A stretch of 35,988 nucleotides of DNA from contig NZ_LZKP01000032.1 in NCBI RefSeq assembly GCF_001672895.1, forward strand, positions 1 to 35,988. Direction: 5' to 3'. This stretch comes from Mycobacterium sp. E740 (lineage in GTDB: Bacteria > Actinomycetota > Actinomycetes > Mycobacteriales > Mycobacteriaceae). Every line of letters starts with the position of its first letter. Position 1 is the first letter of the stretch. The notes below the pieces were generated by a model, which searched no databases, was not told the DNA's origin, and saw nothing but the letters and a program-made list of their open reading frames with translations. Made by a program: the position numbers and the translations under genes. Below are positions 33,130 through 35,988 of the stretch, one piece after another.

Positions 33130-34281
33130 CTACGGAGCCGGAACCTCGATCACCGTGGCCGAGCCCATACCGCCGCCGGCGCACATCGCGGCCACACCGA
33201 TTCCGCCGCCGCGCCTGCGCAGTTCGTGCACCAGCGTGACGATCATCCGTGCGCCGGTGGCGGCGACCGGATGGCCGAGCGAGCACCCGCTTCCGCTCAC
33301 GTTCACCCGGGCCGGGTCGAGATCGAGAAGCTTGATCGTGGCCACGCACATCGAGGCGAATGCTTCGTTGATCTCGAAGACGTCGACATCGGCGAGCGAG
33401 AGCCGAGCCCGGTTGAGCGCCTTCGGAATTGCCTCGACCGGCGAGAGACCCGTCGAAGCCGGGTCGACACCGACCGAAGCCCACGACCGGATGGTCGCCA
33501 GCGCGGGCAGCCCCAGGCGCTCGCTGGCGATGCCGAGGATCGCCGCGCCGTCGTTTGCGCCGCAGGCGTTTCCGGCGGTGATAGAGAACCCCTCGATCTC
33601 GGGGTGTAGCGGCTTGAGCGACGCCAACTTCTCGATGCTGGTGTCGCGGCGTGGGTGTTCGTCGACCTCGAACAGCCCGTGCGGGGTCTCGATCGGCACG
33701 ATCTCGTGCTTGAAGCGGCCCTCGTCGATCGCCTCGATCGCCTTGCGGTGCGACCCGAGCGCCCACTCGTCCATCTCTTCGCGCGAGACTCCCGCCTTGA
33801 CGGCGGCGTTCCAGCCGACGGTGATTGACATGTCCATGTTGGGGGCGTCAAGGGTGTCCGGATGCGTGGGCGGGAACCAGTCGACGAGTTCGGCGTCTTT
33901 GTCGCTGCCGGCTCGGCGCTTGAAGCGCGGCGACGTCGACGCGGAGTTGACGCCACCGGCGAGGACGAGTTGGTCCATCCCGGCGCGGATGCTCGCCGCG
34001 GCCGCCTGCACCGCTGCCTGACCGGCGGCACAGTGCCGGTTGAGAGCCAGGCCGGGTACCGAGGTCAGGCCCGCGGTGATCGCTGCGTGGCGGGCGACGA
34101 CACCACCGCCGTACAGCCCCTCACCGAGCACGACGTCGTCGACCGGATGCGAAGCCAGTTCACTCGCCGCCGCGGCCACCACATGCTCGGCCAGCTGATA
34201 GGCGTCGGTGTCGCGCAGCGTGCCCTTCATCGCGGTGCCGATGGGGGTGCGAAGGGCAGAAACGATCACGGCTTCAGGCAT
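33130..34281 (-). CDS. Thiolase (acetyl-CoA C-acyltransferase)
   Basis: A 383-aa thiolase. The nucleophilic cysteine is Cys84 in NRHCAAGQ. Further on are INEAFA, the GHPVAATGAR His and the second catalytic cysteine in MCAGGGMGSA. It should cleave a 3-ketoacyl-CoA (or condense acetyl-CoA) in beta-oxidation, and is divergent from an HSD10-like 3-hydroxyacyl-CoA dehydrogenase, the preceding step. ATG at 34281 has a GGAGA site upstream; a TTG one codon earlier is not needed. The promoter overlaps the palindrome at 34307-34321. Confidence 0.92.
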   Translation of the reverse strand: MPEAVIVSALRTPIGTAMKGTLRDTDAYQLAEHVVAAAASELASHPVDDVVLGEGLYGGGVVARHAAITAGLTSVPGLALNRHCAAGQAAVQAAAASIRAGMDQLVLAGGVNSASTSPRFKRRAGSDKDAELVDWFPPTHPDTLDAPNMDMSITVGWNAAVKAGVSREEMDEWALGSHRKAIEAIDEGRFKHEIVPIETPHGLFEVDEHPRRDTSIEKLASLKPLHPEIEGFSITAGNACGANDGAAILGIASERLGLPALATIRSWASVGVDPASTGLSPVEAIPKALNRARLSLADVDVFEINEAFASMCVATIKLLDLDPARVNVSGSGCSLGHPVAATGARMIVTLVHELRRRGGGIGVAAMCAGGGMGSATVIEVPAP

Positions 34282-34306
34282 CAAGTGTCTCCGTCTCGAC
34301 CGGTAT

Positions 34307-34321
34307 GAGAATGCTATTCTC
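34307..34321. promoter_or_regulatory. Palindromic operator GAGAAT-N3-ATTCTC
   Basis: GAGAATGCTATTCTC is a perfect 6+3+6 dyad in the divergent region between thiolase and the HSD10-like SDR. It contains possible -10 hexamers for both directions: TATTCT (plus, 34315-34320) and TAGCAT (minus, 34315-34310). Protein binding there would block both. The core equals that at 26678-26694. Confidence 0.7.
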
Positions 34322-34333
34322 TCAGCTTGAGAG
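34319..34333. promoter_or_regulatory. Second inverted repeat CTCTCA-GCT-TGAGAG
   Basis: A perfect 6+3+6 dyad overlapping the end of the GAGAAT-N3-ATTCTC site by three bases. It could be a second half of a composite operator, or a small hairpin in the SDR leader. Confidence 0.5.
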
Positions 34334-34358
34334 TGTCAGTTGCAAGAAGGGGAACCAT

Positions 34359-35123
34359 ATGCAAATCGCAGGTAGCTCGGCGATAGTGGTCGGCGGCGCC
34401 GGCGGCCTCGGCGAGGCGACGGTCCGGCGACTGCATGGCGCGGGAGCCAAGGTCGTCGTCGCCGACATGGCCGACGACAAGGGCAAGGCCCTCGAGAGCG
34501 AACTCGGCGTGCGCTATGTCCGCACCGACGCGACGTCCGAGGACTCGGTCAACGCGGCGATCGCCGAGGCCGCGTCGCTCGCTCCCCTGCGCATTTCGGT
34601 GGACACTCACGGTGGCCCGGCGAGCGGCGGGCGCCTCATCGGCAAGGACGGTTCGCCGCTGGATCTCGACGGGTTCAAGAAGACGATCGAGTTCTACCTG
34701 ACTGCGGTGTTCAACGTGATGCGCCTTTCGGCCGCCGAGATCGCGAAGACCGAGCCGCTCGACGAGGGTGCCCGCGGCGTGATCATCAACACCGCCTCGA
34801 TCGCCGGCATGGAGGGCCAGATCGGCCAACTCCCCTACTCCGCGGCGAAGGGTGGCGTACTCGGCATGACTCTCGTCGCCGCGCGCGATCTTTCGCCGCT
34901 CGGTATCCGGGTGGTCACCATTGCGCCCGGGACCATCAACACGCCGGCTTACGGCAAGGCTGCAGATCAACTCGAGCAGTACTGGGGTCCGCAGGTGCCG
35001 TTCCCCAAGCGGATGGGCCGCTCGACGGAATACGCGCAACTGGCGCAGAGCATCGTCGAGAACGACTACCTCAACGGAGAGATCATCCGCCTGGACGGGG
35101 CGCTGCGCTTCCCGCCGAAATGA
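34359..35123 (+). CDS. HSD10-like SDR (3-hydroxyacyl-CoA dehydrogenase type 2 subgroup), altered active site
   Basis: A 254-aa SDR close in overall pattern to 17-beta-HSD type 10: VGGAGGLG (9-16), VVADMAD, INTASIAGMEGQIGQLPYSAAKGG (serine and YxxxK present), MTLVAARDLSPLGIRVVTIAPG and the ending NGEIIRLDGALRFPPK. Two family positions differ: the NAG motif reads DTHGGPA, and the catalytic Asn of the DVNLxG helix is Tyr (EFYLTAVFNV). It may be an active 3-hydroxyacyl-CoA dehydrogenase with an unusual proton relay. ATG at 34359 with AGAAGGGG at 34345-34352 is clear. The next SDR starts 7 nt downstream. Confidence 0.87.
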   Translation: MQIAGSSAIVVGGAGGLGEATVRRLHGAGAKVVVADMADDKGKALESELGVRYVRTDATSEDSVNAAIAEAASLAPLRISVDTHGGPASGGRLIGKDGSPLDLDGFKKTIEFYLTAVFNVMRLSAAEIAKTEPLDEGARGVIINTASIAGMEGQIGQLPYSAAKGGVLGMTLVAARDLSPLGIRVVTIAPGTINTPAYGKAADQLEQYWGPQVPFPKRMGRSTEYAQLAQSIVENDYLNGEIIRLDGALRFPPK

Positions 35124-35130
35124 CCTTGCG

Positions 35131-35880
35131 ATGACGTCGCGTTCGCTGGACGGCCGCGTCGCGTTCGTCGCGGGCGCCAGCCGTGGGATCGGTGCGACGG
35201 TCGCAGCAGCGCTGGCTTCTGAAGGCGCGGCGGTTGCCGTCGCCGCACGTTCCGACCGCGAGGGCAAGATCCCCGGCACGATTCATTCCGTCGCCGACGG
35301 CATCGTGTCCTCGGGTGGCCGTGCGTTGGCGGTCGGCTGTGACGTCACCAGCGAACAGTCCGTCGACAATGCGGTCGCTGCAACGGTTTCCGAGTTCGGC
35401 GGCATCGACATCCTCATCGCCAACGCGGGCGTGCTGTGGCTCGGCCCGATCGAGTCGACGCCGCTCAAGCGATGGCAACTCTGCCTCGACGTCAACCTGA
35501 CCGGAGTGTTCCTGGTGACGAAGGCGGTGATCCCGCATGTCCGTGCCCGCGGCGGCGGCTCGCTGGTCGCGATCACCACAACGGGCGTCGAGATGGTCGA
35601 CCACGGCGCCAACGCCTACTGGGTGTCCAAGGCGGCCGTCGAGCGGTTGTACCTGGGCCTGGCTTCCGATCTCGCGGCCGACAACATCGCGGTGAACTGC
35701 CTGAGCCCGTCGCGCGTCGTGCTCACCGAAGGTTGGCAGGCCGGCGGCGCAGGCATGCAGGTTCCGCCGGAGATGGTCGAACCAGCTGAGGCGATGGCCG
35801 TCGCCGCGGTGAAGCTGGCACGGCAGGACGCCAGCGGGGTGACGGGCACGGTGCAGCGTTCGGAGGCCCTCACCATCTAG
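35131..35880 (+). CDS. SDR family oxidoreductase
   Basis: A 249-aa classical SDR: AGASRGIG (14-21), ANAGVLW, DVNLTGVF with the catalytic Asn, and YWVSK for the Tyr/Lys pair. The catalytic serine position reads AITTTGVE, so Thr may replace Ser. Arg after beta-2 (VAARSDREGK) suggests NADP preference. It starts 7 nt after the HSD10-like gene and is probably co-transcribed with it under the 34307 operator. The C-terminus SGVTGTVQRSEALTI lacks the usual VDGG. Confidence 0.87.
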   Translation: MTSRSLDGRVAFVAGASRGIGATVAAALASEGAAVAVAARSDREGKIPGTIHSVADGIVSSGGRALAVGCDVTSEQSVDNAVAATVSEFGGIDILIANAGVLWLGPIESTPLKRWQLCLDVNLTGVFLVTKAVIPHVRARGGGSLVAITTTGVEMVDHGANAYWVSKAAVERLYLGLASDLAADNIAVNCLSPSRVVLTEGWQAGGAGMQVPPEMVEPAEAMAVAAVKLARQDASGVTGTVQRSEALTI

Positions 35881-35988
35881 CGCGAGCGTGCGTGTTTGCG
35901 CACGACACGCCGCGCGCCGCAGACTGTTTGTGCACGTTCGTGACAGGGTGACGGTGCTCAAACTGCCTTATTTAAGCGGCGTGTCGTG
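35881..35988. other. Gene-free tail with inverted repeats
   Basis: 108 nt after the last SDR stop. A hairpin CGTGCG-TGTTTG-CGCACG (35887-35904) lies six bases after the stop and could help end transcription, although no T-run follows. CACGACACGCCGC (35901-35913) is repeated in inverse form as the last 13 bases of the window (35976-35988). Between them is an AT-richer piece (CCTTATTTAAG). No open reading frame is convincing. Confidence 0.6.

Noticed and set aside
32326..33609. 427-aa plus-strand frame opposite MeaB and thiolase
   Set aside because: Crosses two well-supported genes and their boundary; no motif.
35887..35904. Classical Rho-independent terminator
   Set aside because: The hairpin stem is six pairs, but no T-run follows; kept only as a possible transcript-end structure.

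Overview
The window is high-GC actinobacterial DNA, most likely from a non-tuberculous mycobacterium (Mycolicibacterium type). The evidence is a wax-ester synthase/DGAT gene followed by a FadD12-like ligase and an acyltransferase, in the order of the M. tuberculosis Rv1425-Rv1427c-Rv1428c neighbourhood; a mycofactocin-type short-chain dehydrogenase (SDR); frequent GTG starts; and very compact, overlapping genes. There are no rRNAs, tRNAs, CRISPRs or insertion sequences. Genes cover almost everything, and no gene-free stretch exceeds 300 bases except the rearranged left tip.

Layout. (1) 1-684: the 3' part of an SDR gene, preceded by an inverted copy of part of itself (77-nt perfect inverted repeat), probably a contig-end foldback. 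(2) 794-6678: lipid genes (WS/DGAT; FadD12-like ligase with LPLAT) and a divergent epimerase-SDR pair. (3) 16537-6672, minus strand: a nine-gene run, TetR - 3Fe-4S ferredoxin - cytochrome P450 - amidohydrolase - M24 hydrolase - degenerate M24 homologue - crotonase-like protein - fused double CoA-transferase - SDR, joined by overlaps or short gaps. A TetR-type operator lies at its head. (4) 26658-16591, minus strand: an aromatic meta-cleavage operon with clear MhpC, MhpA and MhpB homologues, then a KstD-like flavoprotein, a luciferase-like monooxygenase, an SDR, a cyclase-family hydrolase, a second C-C hydrolase type protein and another SDR. (5) 26801-29159, plus strand: a divergent IclR regulator (the family of E. 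coli MhpR) and a second KstD-like flavoprotein. (6) 31537-29156, minus strand: four membrane proteins (two related six-helix proteins of unknown function, a COX III/NorE-like subunit and a COX IV-like subunit) with no catalytic oxidase subunit, divergent from a TetR gene across a perfect 16+16 inverted repeat. (7) 32230-35880: thiolase and MeaB-like GTPase, divergent from an HSD10-like SDR and a second SDR. (8) 35881-35988: a gene-free tail with inverted repeats.

Working picture: the central 20 kb is a catabolic island. The mhp-type core would turn a phenolic side-chain acid into a catechol, cleave the ring and hydrolyse the product. The KstD-like flavoproteins, luciferase-like oxidase, SDRs and cyclase-family protein would act on a related cyclic precursor. 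The P450/CoA-transferase operon and the thiolase/HSD10 pair look like entry and beta-oxidation modules. The same operator-like palindrome, GAGAAT-N3-ATTCTC, lies before the mhp operon and between thiolase and the HSD10-like SDR, suggesting one regulon. The substrate cannot be read from the sequence. The least explained parts are the orphan oxidase-subunit operon, the group of proteins with degraded active sites in the P450 operon, and a palindromic element translated in frame inside the CoA-transferase.
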